Of a stretch of 64,000 bases of DNA, positions 54,044-63,091 are shown in pieces; the stretch's first letter is position 1, and each line of letters opens with the position of its first letter. The stretch is from assembly GCA_964642175.1 (NCBI GenBank), contig CAZXOK010000002.1, positions 310,001 through 374,000 on the forward strand, written 5' to 3'. Origin of the DNA: JANQGG01 sp964642175. GTDB lineage: Bacteria > Bacteroidota > Chlorobiia > Chlorobiales > Chloroherpetonaceae. Under the pieces are notes generated by a model, which made no database searches, was not told the DNA's origin, and was given only the letters and a program-made list of their open reading frames with translations. The position numbers were made by a program, and so were the translations under genes.

Positions 54044-55333
54044 ATGTCTAAGTTTCAGGGACAGGTTACCACTCTACCACCCGATAAATCCATTTCTCAT
54101 CGTGCTGCGATAATAGGGGCCATTGCCGAAGGCACAACAGAGATCAGAAATTATTCCAGAGGACTGGACAATCAGACCACCTTGTCGGTTTTAGGCCAGC
54201 TGGGCGTAAATTTTCAGCAGACCGAAGATGGCAATGGTAATCATGTGGTGATCCACTCTAAAGGATTATGGGATCTTAAAGCACCGGAAGAGACTCTGAA
54301 TTGCAATAATTCTGGTTCTACCATCCGGATGCTCTCAGGTATTTTAGCAGCTCAGCCCTTTAACTGTCGTTTAATTGGTGATGAGTCGCTTATGAAAAGG
54401 CCGATGAAGCGGATTGCCGATCCGTTGAGCGAAATGGGTGCCAATATTACACTCTCTGAAACTCAAACACCACCTGTTGAAATTAAAGGGGTAAAACCGC
54501 TGAGGCCAATCTCTTTTCATCAGAAAACACCTTCTGCCCAGGTCAAGTCTCTGATCCTGTTTGCAGCCATGCATGCCGAAGGTGCCACAGAATTTATCGA
54601 GCCGGTTGTAACACGTAACCACACTGAACGCATGTTGGGGTTATGCCCTCAAATGCTTGAAAATGGGACAATACGATATGTGATACACGGGCCCTGGCAA
54701 CCTCCTGCCAGACCATTCTATATACCAGCCGATCCATCGGCGGCTTGCTTCATAACGGCACTGGGTGTGTTAAGTCCTAACTCTGAGATCAGCCTGAGCA
54801 ATGTCTGCTTAAACCCGACACGAGCTTTATTTTTAGATATCCTGCGTGAGAATGGATTGAAATTACCTATTGAAAATCAACGAACTGAAGGTGGTGAATT
54901 GATCGGTGATATTGTGATCAATCACGAATCATTAGAAAAGCCGCTTAAGATTTCAGGTAAAGAGACGGTTGCTGGTTTGATTGATGAACTGCCCATGCTG
55001 TCTGCACTTTCGGCAGCTGCCACCGGTGATTTCGAACTGCATGATGCCAAAGAGTTACGGGCAAAAGAAAGCGACAGGATCCATGCCATGGTGTTGAACT
55101 TAACCGCATGCGGCTTCAAGTGCGAAGAATACAACGATGGCTTTTTGGTGAAGGGCAGAGAAAAAAAGCCTTCCGGCTCGGTTCCTGTTAAAACATTCGC
55201 CGATCATCGGATTGCCATGAGTTTTGCCATTTTGGATGCAGCAACCGATATTGATGTGGTTCTGGATGATCCGCATTCAATAGCTGTTTCTTTCCCGAAC
55301 TTTTTTGATATCATTTCATCCTTAACTGTTTAA
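54044..55333 (+). CDS. aroA: 3-phosphoshikimate 1-carboxyvinyltransferase (EPSP synthase)
   Basis: The sixth enzyme of the shikimate pathway, leading to aromatic amino acids. PPDKSISHRAAIIGAIAEG is the N-terminal phosphate-binding loop. NNSGSTIRMLSG replaces the class I NAGTAMRPL-type motif, and SLMKRPMKR resembles the class II pattern, so a class II enzyme is more likely. KESDRIHAM and DHRIAMSFAI are intact. The length of 429 aa is typical. The gene is followed closely by a small lipoprotein. Confidence 0.94.
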   Translation: MSKFQGQVTTLPPDKSISHRAAIIGAIAEGTTEIRNYSRGLDNQTTLSVLGQLGVNFQQTEDGNGNHVVIHSKGLWDLKAPEETLNCNNSGSTIRMLSGILAAQPFNCRLIGDESLMKRPMKRIADPLSEMGANITLSETQTPPVEIKGVKPLRPISFHQKTPSAQVKSLILFAAMHAEGATEFIEPVVTRNHTERMLGLCPQMLENGTIRYVIHGPWQPPARPFYIPADPSAACFITALGVLSPNSEISLSNVCLNPTRALFLDILRENGLKLPIENQRTEGGELIGDIVINHESLEKPLKISGKETVAGLIDELPMLSALSAAATGDFELHDAKELRAKESDRIHAMVLNLTACGFKCEEYNDGFLVKGREKKPSGSVPVKTFADHRIAMSFAILDAATDIDVVLDDPHSIAVSFPNFFDIISSLTV

Positions 55334-55349
55334 CCAGGGCATTACTATT

Positions 55350-55787
55350 ATGAAATTTCACTTGTTATCTGTTGCATGTTTAGTTGGTCTGTTCTGGGCT
55401 TGTGGCACAGAAAGCACGGATCCAAGAGAGTTTTCCAACAACCTGAATTTACTCTCCCCGGAAGACAGCTCTGAAGTAATATTGGATAAATCCAATGATG
55501 ATAGTTTGTTCTTAAAATGGGATGAACCGACCGATATATCCGGCGCATTGACCTATACGGCTATTCTAGACCTTGATAAGAATTTTTCAGCCGCTAATGG
55601 CAGCGTTTTACGTGTTGAAGTTGAAGATGACTCTATGGTTGGGTTTTCTTATAACGACATCTCAAGTTTTAGCATTTTTTCTTCTAAATCGGTTGATACC
55701 CTCTACTACACTGTTTTTGTCAGAAACAGCTCCGAAGAAATCCGCTCAAAGGATATTCATCGTTTTACATTAAAATTGATAGACTAA
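55350..55787 (+). CDS. Small lipoprotein with SusE/fibronectin-like domain
   Basis: A 145-residue protein with a lipoprotein signal (LFWAC lipobox, Cys about residue 18). A single beta-rich domain follows, with NLLSPEDSSEVILDKSNDDS and LFLKWDEP, typical of SusE-type or fibronectin III-like folds. It probably sits on a membrane surface; no binding partner can be named. It starts 16 bases after aroA. Confidence 0.72.
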   Translation: MKFHLLSVACLVGLFWACGTESTDPREFSNNLNLLSPEDSSEVILDKSNDDSLFLKWDEPTDISGALTYTAILDLDKNFSAANGSVLRVEVEDDSMVGFSYNDISSFSIFSSKSVDTLYYTVFVRNSSEEIRSKDIHRFTLKLID

Positions 55788-55797
55788 CCGGCAGGTC

Positions 55798-56958
55798 TTA
55801 AGGTGTTGGCCCTGGATTGGTTTCAAGACATTCTATGATCAGGGAATGCAGCTCACGGCGTACCCGCCGGATTTGTTTGTTTGCCGATGTCGGGTAGACT
55901 CGATTGGTTAAGAAAATAATCCCCATCTCGCGTTCAGGATCAATCCAGACACTGGTGCCGGTAAATCCCAAATGTCCGTAAGATTTCAGAGAAAGGTACT
56001 TGCCGGCTGATGATTTCCCGCCATAGGATTTTAAATCCCACCCTAATGCCCGGCTTTTGAGATGTTTATCCCGAGTGGTAAACAATCTTAGTGTTTCAGG
56101 TTTTATGAATGCTTGAAAATGAGTATTGCCTTCATTGAGCAGCATTTGAACCAGCTTAATAAGATCTGTTGAGGTTGAAAACAATCCGGCATGACCGGCT
56201 ACGCCTCCCATTAAAGCAGCATTTGGATCATGGACAAGCGGCCTGTTGCGTTCAAATGGCCAGTCGGTATCCGCTTCTGTTGGGGCTATCAGGGAGTGAG
56301 CCCCCTTTGTTGGATTAAAAAATGTCGACCTTAGATTCATAGGTTTGGCAAATGTATCTGCAAAAAAAGCCGCCAGGGGTTTTCCGGAGCATTTTTCAAC
56401 CAACTCTCCAAGTAAAATAAAATTCAAATCGCTGTAAATAGTCTTGATGCCAGGTTTAACAATACAGCTGTCCTGGTAAATTGCCGTGATCAGGTCGTTT
56501 TTTGTTGAGCATAATTTTCGGTAAGCCCGAAACGGGATCAATCCTGACTGGTGTAACAGCATTTGCCTGATGGTAATAGATTCTTTGCCATTTTGGCCAA
56601 AGTCAGGAAAATATTTGCTGTATGGATCGCTAAGTTTAAACGCACCCTCATCGTAAAGCTTCATCAAGCTAAGTGTAGTGGCAAATGCTTTTGTGAGAGA
56701 GGCCAGGTCGTAAATAGTGTTGAACGAGGTTACATTGGCCGAGTCGCTATAGGTTAACTTGCCATAGGTGTTGTGGAGTATAACACTGTCTGGTGTTACA
56801 ATAGCAAGAGTGGCTGAAGGAAACGCCCTGTTTTTAATAGATGCATTTATGAGCTGATCTACAGCAGTAAATTGGTTTTTTGTGGAAACAGCCGTGCATG
56901 GTAAGTTCAGCATGAAAACAAAAACCAGAATACCTGCTATAAACTTACCAATAGCCAT
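55798..56958 (-). CDS. Serine hydrolase of the beta-lactamase/PBP4* family
   Basis: A 386-residue exported protein (signal about residues 5-24). The S-x-x-K motif of class C beta-lactamases and related esterases is S87-x-x-K90 in DLASLTKAFA. The Y-x-N-type motif is YSDLNF, and the HTG-like motif HLGFTGTSVWIDP lies near the C-terminus. Members include peptidases, esterases and lactamases; the substrate is not predictable. It is followed on the same strand by the mlaDFE genes, with the start 21 bases downstream of mlaD. Confidence 0.88.
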   Translation of the reverse strand: MAIGKFIAGILVFVFMLNLPCTAVSTKNQFTAVDQLINASIKNRAFPSATLAIVTPDSVILHNTYGKLTYSDSANVTSFNTIYDLASLTKAFATTLSLMKLYDEGAFKLSDPYSKYFPDFGQNGKESITIRQMLLHQSGLIPFRAYRKLCSTKNDLITAIYQDSCIVKPGIKTIYSDLNFILLGELVEKCSGKPLAAFFADTFAKPMNLRSTFFNPTKGAHSLIAPTEADTDWPFERNRPLVHDPNAALMGGVAGHAGLFSTSTDLIKLVQMLLNEGNTHFQAFIKPETLRLFTTRDKHLKSRALGWDLKSYGGKSSAGKYLSLKSYGHLGFTGTSVWIDPEREMGIIFLTNRVYPTSANKQIRRVRRELHSLIIECLETNPGPTP

Positions 56959-56978
56959 TGCTCACTCAGGATAAGGTT

Positions 56979-57917
56979 CTAAAAAAGACTCAGATTTACA
57001 TAACGGTTTGGATTTTCTTTCAGATCCGTGATCAGGGAATCCAGCCTGGACACTGTTTGGTTCAGGTTATTATACAATTCAGGGTTGCCGGCCAGTTTTC
57101 CAATGGTGCCATCGGGATTTTCGAGCTTGGTGATCAATGACTCTGCTTTAACAGAAACATTGTTGAGATTGTTATAGAATGTATCATCAACCAGAAGCTT
57201 GCCCAGTGAACCCTGTCCCTTGTTCAGGGCAACCGAAACGGCATTTAGGTTTGTGATCATGGAATCCAGCTTATTTGGGAGTTGATCGTCGGAGATCAAC
57301 TTCGCCATTAATCCATTGCCTTTGTAAAGACGCTCAGTTGCAACTTCAAGATTTGTTGCCGTTTGGGTCAGACGATCAATTAATAAGCTGCTATTGATAA
57401 GTTTACCGATCGTACCCTCACCACTATTGATCTTTTCGAGTGTTTCATTCAGGTTGGCAAGTGTTTTCATAGCCACACCGCTTAATTGACCCAGTGAGGC
57501 TTCGTCGGACATCTCAATAAAATCGCCTTTATCGGCAATTTTATCATATCCCGGAGTAATATCAACATACTTATCACCTAAAACGCCTAACGATTTTATT
57601 GTGGCTCTGGAGTCTTTGGTTACCAGGTCGGCGAATTCATTTTTAATGTTCAACTGAACGACAACGCCAGGTGTGTCATTTCGGGTTGTGAAAGTCATAT
57701 TGGATACGGTTCCAACTTTTTTACCGGAAACCGCCACAAAATTGTTTTCGGCCAGGCTTTGCACATCTTCAACAAAAATATATATATCTTTAACCCCGGA
57801 AAGAACACTTGTGTTTTTACCGATAACTACAGCTAAAACTGCAAACAAGCCAATACCAAAAACAAATAACAGGCCGGTTCTAAGATCTTTCCAAAAGAGT
57901 TGAGACTTACTTTTCAT
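56979..57917 (-). CDS. mlaD: MCE-domain lipid transporter subunit (MlaD)
   Basis: A 312-residue protein with one N-terminal membrane segment (about residues 10-32) and an MCE domain (about 35-115, VQSLAENNFVAVSGKKVGTV). After that comes a long helical tail with SLGQLSGVAMKTLANLNETL and repeats of GTIGKLI-type sequence. The hexameric MCE ring channels phospholipids between membranes. It follows mlaE and mlaF on the same strand. Confidence 0.9.
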   Translation of the reverse strand: MKSKSQLFWKDLRTGLLFVFGIGLFAVLAVVIGKNTSVLSGVKDIYIFVEDVQSLAENNFVAVSGKKVGTVSNMTFTTRNDTPGVVVQLNIKNEFADLVTKDSRATIKSLGVLGDKYVDITPGYDKIADKGDFIEMSDEASLGQLSGVAMKTLANLNETLEKINSGEGTIGKLINSSLLIDRLTQTATNLEVATERLYKGNGLMAKLISDDQLPNKLDSMITNLNAVSVALNKGQGSLGKLLVDDTFYNNLNNVSVKAESLITKLENPDGTIGKLAGNPELYNNLNQTVSRLDSLITDLKENPNRYVNLSLF

Positions 57918-57963
57918 AATTATGAGTATAGCAATTTTTCATGAGTTTGCAGGGGATATTTGA

Positions 57964-58698
57964 TTATAGTTCAACCTCATCACTGGACATAAACGATGTT
58001 ATAAACGGATGATTTGAATTATGAAGTTTGTCGGGTTTATCATCGAAAATGATTTTACCCTGATATAACACGGCAACATTGTTGGCTACTGCAAAGACAT
58101 CGTCTATGATGTGTGTTACAATAACGGCACCTAACCCATTATCGCGTTGAAGTCGGGTGATTAATTCCAGGATACGCTTTGTACTGACGGGATCCAGCCC
58201 TGCGGTTGGTTCGTCAAACAAAACCATACTGGGATTGAAAATGAGTGCTCTTCCAATGGCCACCCTTTTTTTCATTCCGCCACTTAAATTTTCAGGAAGA
58301 GCATTTTCATACCCTTCCAGCCCTGCAAATGCAATTTGATCTTTGATGCGTTTCTGTATCTCAGCTTCTGGTAATTTCAGATTTTCGCGGAGAAAGAAAC
58401 TGAGGTTTTCGCTAATGGTCATAGAGTCAAATAAGGCATTGCCCTGGAAAACAATACCCATTTTCTGACGGATTGGAAATAAGCTAGTTTCTTTGATATT
58501 GCTGATTTCAACCCCATCGATATACACTTCACCTTGAGTAGGCCTTATTAATCCCAGCATCAGTTTAATGATCGTACTTTTTCCAACTCCGCTCGGCCCC
58601 AGAATGGCTTTAATGGTATTATCCTGTACCTTTAACGAAACACCTTTTAATATTTCCCGTGACCCATAATTGAGATAAACGTCGCGTAATTCAATCAT
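57964..58698 (-). CDS. mlaF: ABC-transporter ATPase of the Mla lipid transporter (MlaF)
   Basis: A 244-residue ATPase with Walker A GPSGVGKST, signature LSGGMKKRVAIGRA and Walker B LFDEPTAGLDPVS. The sequence ADD-less C-terminus and the order with mlaE and mlaD mark the Mla/Mce class. It powers lipid movement by the MlaE-MlaD complex. It lies five bases after mlaE. Confidence 0.93.
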   Translation of the reverse strand: MIELRDVYLNYGSREILKGVSLKVQDNTIKAILGPSGVGKSTIIKLMLGLIRPTQGEVYIDGVEISNIKETSLFPIRQKMGIVFQGNALFDSMTISENLSFFLRENLKLPEAEIQKRIKDQIAFAGLEGYENALPENLSGGMKKRVAIGRALIFNPSMVLFDEPTAGLDPVSTKRILELITRLQRDNGLGAVIVTHIIDDVFAVANNVAVLYQGKIIFDDKPDKLHNSNHPFITSFMSSDEVEL

Positions 58699-58703
58699 TG
58701 AAA

Positions 58704-59501
58704 TTACCTGTTCATATTTTCAAGAACCAATTTCGAGACATAGAAATTTGCAATCAAGACCATACCTGACGATACAACAATTCCTTTAATGGTTGAACTC
58801 CCCACTCCTGATGTACCACCGGTAGCAGAAAACCCATTAAAACAACTGATTAATGTAATCAACACGGCAAAAACAGGTGGTTTTAGAAAGCCAACCACAA
58901 AGTCTTTCCAGATCAACAGATCCAGTACTCCATTCCAGTATATGCCAGGGTCCAGATGATGGTAGAACTGGGCTACAAAGGCCCCGCTCATTAATCCGGC
59001 AAAATCAGATAAAGCGGTAAGAGGGGTGAACATAATCAATGCCGCAACCAAACGAGGCATTACCAATTTAGCTATCGGATCGGTGCCAAAAGCACGTAAA
59101 GCATCTATTTGCTCTGAAATTTTCATCGCGCCAAGCTCAGAGCCATTTCTGGCACCAACCCTGGCTGATAACATTAAGCCGGAGAGCATGGGGCCTAATT
59201 CTCGAATAAACGACAGCGCTGTGGTTCGGCCAGTCATAGTTTTGGCTCCAAATTCTTCCAACTGGTTACCAACTTCTATTACTAAAAGTGAACCGATAGC
59301 AATAGAGCTGACTAAAATGATCGGAATAGATTCTGTACCGGAAATGTAGGCCTGATTAAGCACATCACGCCAATACCTTTTGAAAGACTTGAATGAAGAA
59401 ATGCTTCGCAGGCTAAAAAACAAAAACTCCTGCATTGTAAAGACAAAAGCTTTATACTTCCAGTTTAAATGCTCAGAATAAGATTGGGCAATTTTCCACA
59501 T
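58704..59501 (-). CDS. mlaE: Permease of the Mla lipid transporter (MlaE)
   Basis: A polytopic membrane protein of the MlaE family, with the conserved segment ELGPMLSGLMLSARVGARNGSE and the following MKISEQIDALRAFG coupling-helix-like loop. The frame could be extended to a TTG at 59540; the ATG at 59501 gives 265 residues, the normal length. First gene of the mlaE-mlaF-mlaD run. No mlaA, mlaB or mlaC is present. Confidence 0.92.
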   Translation of the reverse strand: MWKIAQSYSEHLNWKYKAFVFTMQEFLFFSLRSISSFKSFKRYWRDVLNQAYISGTESIPIILVSSIAIGSLLVIEVGNQLEEFGAKTMTGRTTALSFIRELGPMLSGLMLSARVGARNGSELGAMKISEQIDALRAFGTDPIAKLVMPRLVAALIMFTPLTALSDFAGLMSGAFVAQFYHHLDPGIYWNGVLDLLIWKDFVVGFLKPPVFAVLITLISCFNGFSATGGTSGVGSSTIKGIVVSSGMVLIANFYVSKLVLENMNR

Positions 59502-59624
59502 GGTATTAATAAATAAATCGTAAGCCTCTAAGATAAGCAATTTTTCATGAATTTGATCATGAGATAAGGATTTAACGCTGTATTAACATTCTATGCAGAA
59601 GGGGAGAAAATGGGGGTCATAAAA

Positions 59625-60482
59625 CTAAGCGATACACAATCGGACTTTGATTTTCTCTAACCAGCTGTATTGGATAGCAACTTGCCCGAAATTATCCTCA
59701 TCCTGTTGGCGTGCTCCATGGTAATCTGAACCTCCGGAAAACAAGAGGAAATATTCATTTGCAATTTCTTTGTAGTATTGCTTTTGATATTCGTCATGAG
59801 ATGGATGAACAATCTCGATACCATCCAAACCAAGATCGATCAGGTAACGGAGCATATCGTCAGGTATAGACCTCCCGGGATGTGCTAAGAAAGACAAACC
59901 CCCGGCATTTGAGATCATTTCAATGACTTCGGCCGGTGGTGTTTCTATACTTTTAACATATGCAGGGCTGTGCGCACCCAGATATTTTCCAAAGGCTTCG
60001 CTGTAAGATTTTACATACCCACGTTCCTGCAGAACAGCAGCTATATGAGGCCGGCCAACAGAACCGTTTTGTGCTTTAACGAGAATCTGTTCTACATCAA
60101 TCTTCACACCCATTTTGGCCAAATTATGAACCATTTTTTCGGCTCGCTTAAGCCTGTGGATTTTACACTCATCGAGATAACTTCTGAGCGTAGTATCCTG
60201 AGTATTGATATAATACCCGAGAATGTGAACATCAACATCTTCGAAAGTGGCACTCATCTCAACACCGGATATAAACTCCAGGCCGTGGGACTCGGCTTTG
60301 GGTTTTGCGACAGGTGTAGCACTTATGGTATCGTGATCGGTTATACTTATCGCTTTTAATCCGGCATTGATAGCCTTTGAAATAATTTCATCCGGTGTAA
60401 GCACGCCATCTGAGCAGGTGGAATGTATATGTAAATCAACCTTGCCACCCTCATTTACTGCACCTAGTGCGTCATATGGCAT
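59625..60482 (-). CDS. PHP-domain phosphoesterase
   Basis: A 285-residue PHP-domain protein, the trpH/YciV-like group. The metal ligands appear in VDLHIHSTCSDG, SITDHDTI, GVEMSAT and a final GGSDYHG motif. These proteins are exonucleases or phosphatases (for example 3',5'-bisphosphate phosphatases). The exact substrate is unknown. It stands alone between mlaE and the 60.7-kb terminator. Confidence 0.88.
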   Translation of the reverse strand: MPYDALGAVNEGGKVDLHIHSTCSDGVLTPDEIISKAINAGLKAISITDHDTISATPVAKPKAESHGLEFISGVEMSATFEDVDVHILGYYINTQDTTLRSYLDECKIHRLKRAEKMVHNLAKMGVKIDVEQILVKAQNGSVGRPHIAAVLQERGYVKSYSEAFGKYLGAHSPAYVKSIETPPAEVIEMISNAGGLSFLAHPGRSIPDDMLRYLIDLGLDGIEIVHPSHDEYQKQYYKEIANEYFLLFSGGSDYHGARQQDEDNFGQVAIQYSWLEKIKVRLCIA

Positions 60483-60677
60483 GGTAAATCAGTATTTGAT
60501 ATCTAAAATGACGGCATCATTTTTGATAAATTTTAATGAGATTTATTTTAAAAGTTAACTTATCTATGCCACCGAAAAATTCCTAATTCTAAAATTCAAT
60601 TTGAGATGTTTTATCTAATTATTCACTTTATCTAAGTGACTATCAGCGGTGCGGGATTATTTTTTGCAGAGATTTTC

Positions 60678-60704
60678 AAAAAGCACGTCGGTGTCGTCGT
60701 GCTT
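60678..60704 (-). terminator. Intrinsic terminator after the small membrane protein
   Basis: The stem AAGCACG/CGTGCTT (60681-60687 with 60698-60704) is followed on the minus strand by a short T run. It closes the run of minus-strand genes that includes the ABC-F ATPase and the small membrane protein. Confidence 0.7.
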
Positions 60705-60706
60705 GT

Positions 60707-61042
60707 TCAGCAAATGCTCTTTTCGCTTGATACGGTTGCACAAAACTTTTTGTTTTCTAAGCATGAGCCTGTATAACCAATAAGTGATAAGACTCCAGTT
60801 ATAATTGAGAAGAGCGGCCCGGCAATAAGGAACTCCGGAAGCGATTCAAGGAAAAATTCCCAAAAAATTGCTGTGAAAATGATTATGAACAGGCAGAGTA
60901 TAAACAGTAAAATCCATGCGGTTTTTTTTACTGCACTAACTTTCAGGGATAGTTTATCTTGTTTGATCTCTTCCTGTGTTCTTTCACGATCCAGATCTGT
61001 CATATCATCTGCTATGTTAGGGTGTGTTGGTTTAACGGACAA
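60707..61042 (-). CDS. Small membrane protein, function unknown
   Basis: An up to 111-residue protein with two hydrophobic segments (about residues 42-65 and 70-93) and an acidic N-terminal half (DLDRERTQEEIKQ). The start listed is a TTG; an ATG at 61003 would remove 13 residues. Directly downstream of the ABC-F gene (15 bases), so probably co-transcribed. No family can be recognised. Confidence 0.6.
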   Translation of the reverse strand: MSVKPTHPNIADDMTDLDRERTQEEIKQDKLSLKVSAVKKTAWILLFILCLFIIIFTAIFWEFFLESLPEFLIAGPLFSIITGVLSLIGYTGSCLENKKFCATVSSEKSIC

Positions 61043-61057
61043 GTTAATGCATTCTGA

Positions 61058-62989
61058 TCAGGAAACCATTGATTCCCAGCTGTCATAAAGCGCTTCAAGA
61101 TCCCGCGTAATTTTCTGGTATTTTTTTAATGTTTTCTCAGGATCAGGTTCAGTTTGGTAAAAATCCGATGCACTGATTTTTGTTTCAAGCGCTTCTTTGT
61201 CTTGTTCGAGATACATGATTTTTTTCTCTAACTCCGCAATTTTTTTTCCTTCTTTTCCCTGCCCACCGGTTGTTCCGGTTTTTGGTGTGGTTTTCTTTTG
61301 TTTCTCAGCAGGCTTGGTTTGCTCTGTTGTCTCCAGCAAAGAGCGTTCTTTTTTAACCAGGTAATCGGCATAGGGTTCCTGGTACATGAAAAGCGAGCCA
61401 TCTTTAATTTCTATGACTTTATCGACCAAACTATCCAGAAAATAGCGATCGTGGCTTACAATGATCAGTGTCCCATTGTAATTTTCAAGTGCCTCAATCA
61501 ACATGTCCTTTGAGCGCATATCCAGATGGTTGGTCGGCTCATCCAGAATCAGGAGGTTTGAAGCTTGAAGAAGGATCTTGGCCAGAGCGACTCTGGATTT
61601 TTCACCACCTGAAAGCACAGATATTAGTTTTTCGACACTGTTACCACTGAACAGAAAACATCCCAGTATATCGCGGACTTTTTTACGGGCTTCAGAATCG
61701 GGAGCCGAGTCCAGCATTTCGTTGAGAATAGTTTTCTCAGGTGTAAGGTTCTCGGTTTGATGCTGGGAGTAATAGCTCAGTTCCACATTATGGCCAAGGG
61801 TGAACTTGCCATCAAAATCGGTATGTTGAGACAGAATTTTACACAGGGTGGTTTTACCGGCGCCATTCGACCCAACAATCGCAATGCGGTCTTCTCTCAT
61901 CACTTCAAGGTTGATATCCTCAAGTACGGGTTTGATTGATCCGTTTGCCAGAGTATAGGATTTTGAAACATGCTCCAGATTAAGCGCTACTTTTCCCGAT
62001 GGCAATGCTTTGGGGAAGCGAAACGAAATTTGAGAGAGATCTTCCTCGGGTGCCTCTAAATCGGCCTGGAGCTTTTGCAATTCACGAAGCCGGCTTTGAG
62101 CCTGGCGCGCTTTGGTGGCTTTATAGCGGAACCGATCCACAAAGCTTTCCAGATGCTGGATCTTTTTCAGGTCGTTTTTGTATTTGGCCATGGATTGCTC
62201 ATAGCGCTCAACTTTGGCAGATTCATAATAACTGAAATTGCCTTTGTATTCATGGATACGCTTAAATCCGATTTCATAGGTTTTTGTGGTAAGTTTATCG
62301 AGAAAAAACCGGTCGTGAGAAACGATCACAAAACTGTGTTCATAACTGAGTAAATAATTTTCCAGCCAGCGCAAGGAATCAATATCCAGGTGGTTGGTAG
62401 GTTCATCCAGAAGCAACAGGGTGGGATTTTGCAAAAGCAACTTGGCAATTAAAAGCCGCATTTGCCAGCCCCCTGAAAAAGCCTTCACTTTTTTATGAAA
62501 ATCATTTTCAGAAAAGCCCAATCCCGCAAGAACTTTTTCGGAGTCGGATTGCATACGGTAACCACCCAGGCGGTCGAACTGCTGGGAGGCCTCTGAAAAA
62601 TCATGGATCAATTGATGATAAGACTCGCTTTCGTGGTCGTGTTCGGGGGAAGCCAGCTCTGTTTCCATGCGGGCGATAGACTCTGAAAGCTCAAAGAGCT
62701 TGTTATTGGCCTGAAGTGTGTATTGAAGCGCTGTTTTTTCCAGGTCGTCCCGGAAAGAAATTTCCTGGGGCAAGTAACCCAACGATGTACCGGAGGATTT
62801 TAACATATCGCCGGTTACATGAAGGGTATGGCTGGTTTGCTCGTTGCTGATTAGTTTAAGTAAGGTGGATTTTCCGGTACCGTTTAAACCGACCAGGCCA
62901 ATCCGGTCTTTATCACCAATTCTAAAGGAAGTATCAATAAGTAAATCTTTGGTCCCGACAGAGAGCGACAAATTTCTGGCTTCAAACAT
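61058..62989 (-). CDS. ABC-F family ATPase
   Basis: A cytosolic protein of two ABC domains without membrane segments, 643 aa. Walker A motifs are GLNGTGKST and GSNGAGKTT, signature motifs FSGGWQMRLL and LSGGEKSRVAL, and both have the LLDEPTNHLD Walker B of the family. The linker between the domains is basic and helical, and the C-terminal part (from about 555) is a charged coiled coil. ABC-F proteins act on stalled ribosomes; the Uup-like layout with a C-terminal coiled coil fits best. Confidence 0.93.
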   Translation of the reverse strand: MFEARNLSLSVGTKDLLIDTSFRIGDKDRIGLVGLNGTGKSTLLKLISNEQTSHTLHVTGDMLKSSGTSLGYLPQEISFRDDLEKTALQYTLQANNKLFELSESIARMETELASPEHDHESESYHQLIHDFSEASQQFDRLGGYRMQSDSEKVLAGLGFSENDFHKKVKAFSGGWQMRLLIAKLLLQNPTLLLLDEPTNHLDIDSLRWLENYLLSYEHSFVIVSHDRFFLDKLTTKTYEIGFKRIHEYKGNFSYYESAKVERYEQSMAKYKNDLKKIQHLESFVDRFRYKATKARQAQSRLRELQKLQADLEAPEEDLSQISFRFPKALPSGKVALNLEHVSKSYTLANGSIKPVLEDINLEVMREDRIAIVGSNGAGKTTLCKILSQHTDFDGKFTLGHNVELSYYSQHQTENLTPEKTILNEMLDSAPDSEARKKVRDILGCFLFSGNSVEKLISVLSGGEKSRVALAKILLQASNLLILDEPTNHLDMRSKDMLIEALENYNGTLIIVSHDRYFLDSLVDKVIEIKDGSLFMYQEPYADYLVKKERSLLETTEQTKPAEKQKKTTPKTGTTGGQGKEGKKIAELEKKIMYLEQDKEALETKISASDFYQTEPDPEKTLKKYQKITRDLEALYDSWESMVS

Positions 62990-63091
62990 AAAAAGTGACC
63001 TAAAATATCAGCAAAAAATGGATGTAAATACAGACAGGTGTGAAAATACGAAGCTTGGGATGAAAAACAGAAGGAAAACTTAGCTGAACAA

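Noticed and set aside
60483..60706. Small RNA or gene between the PHP gene and the small membrane protein
   Set aside because: Only a terminator hairpin is visible; no conserved structure or reading frame.
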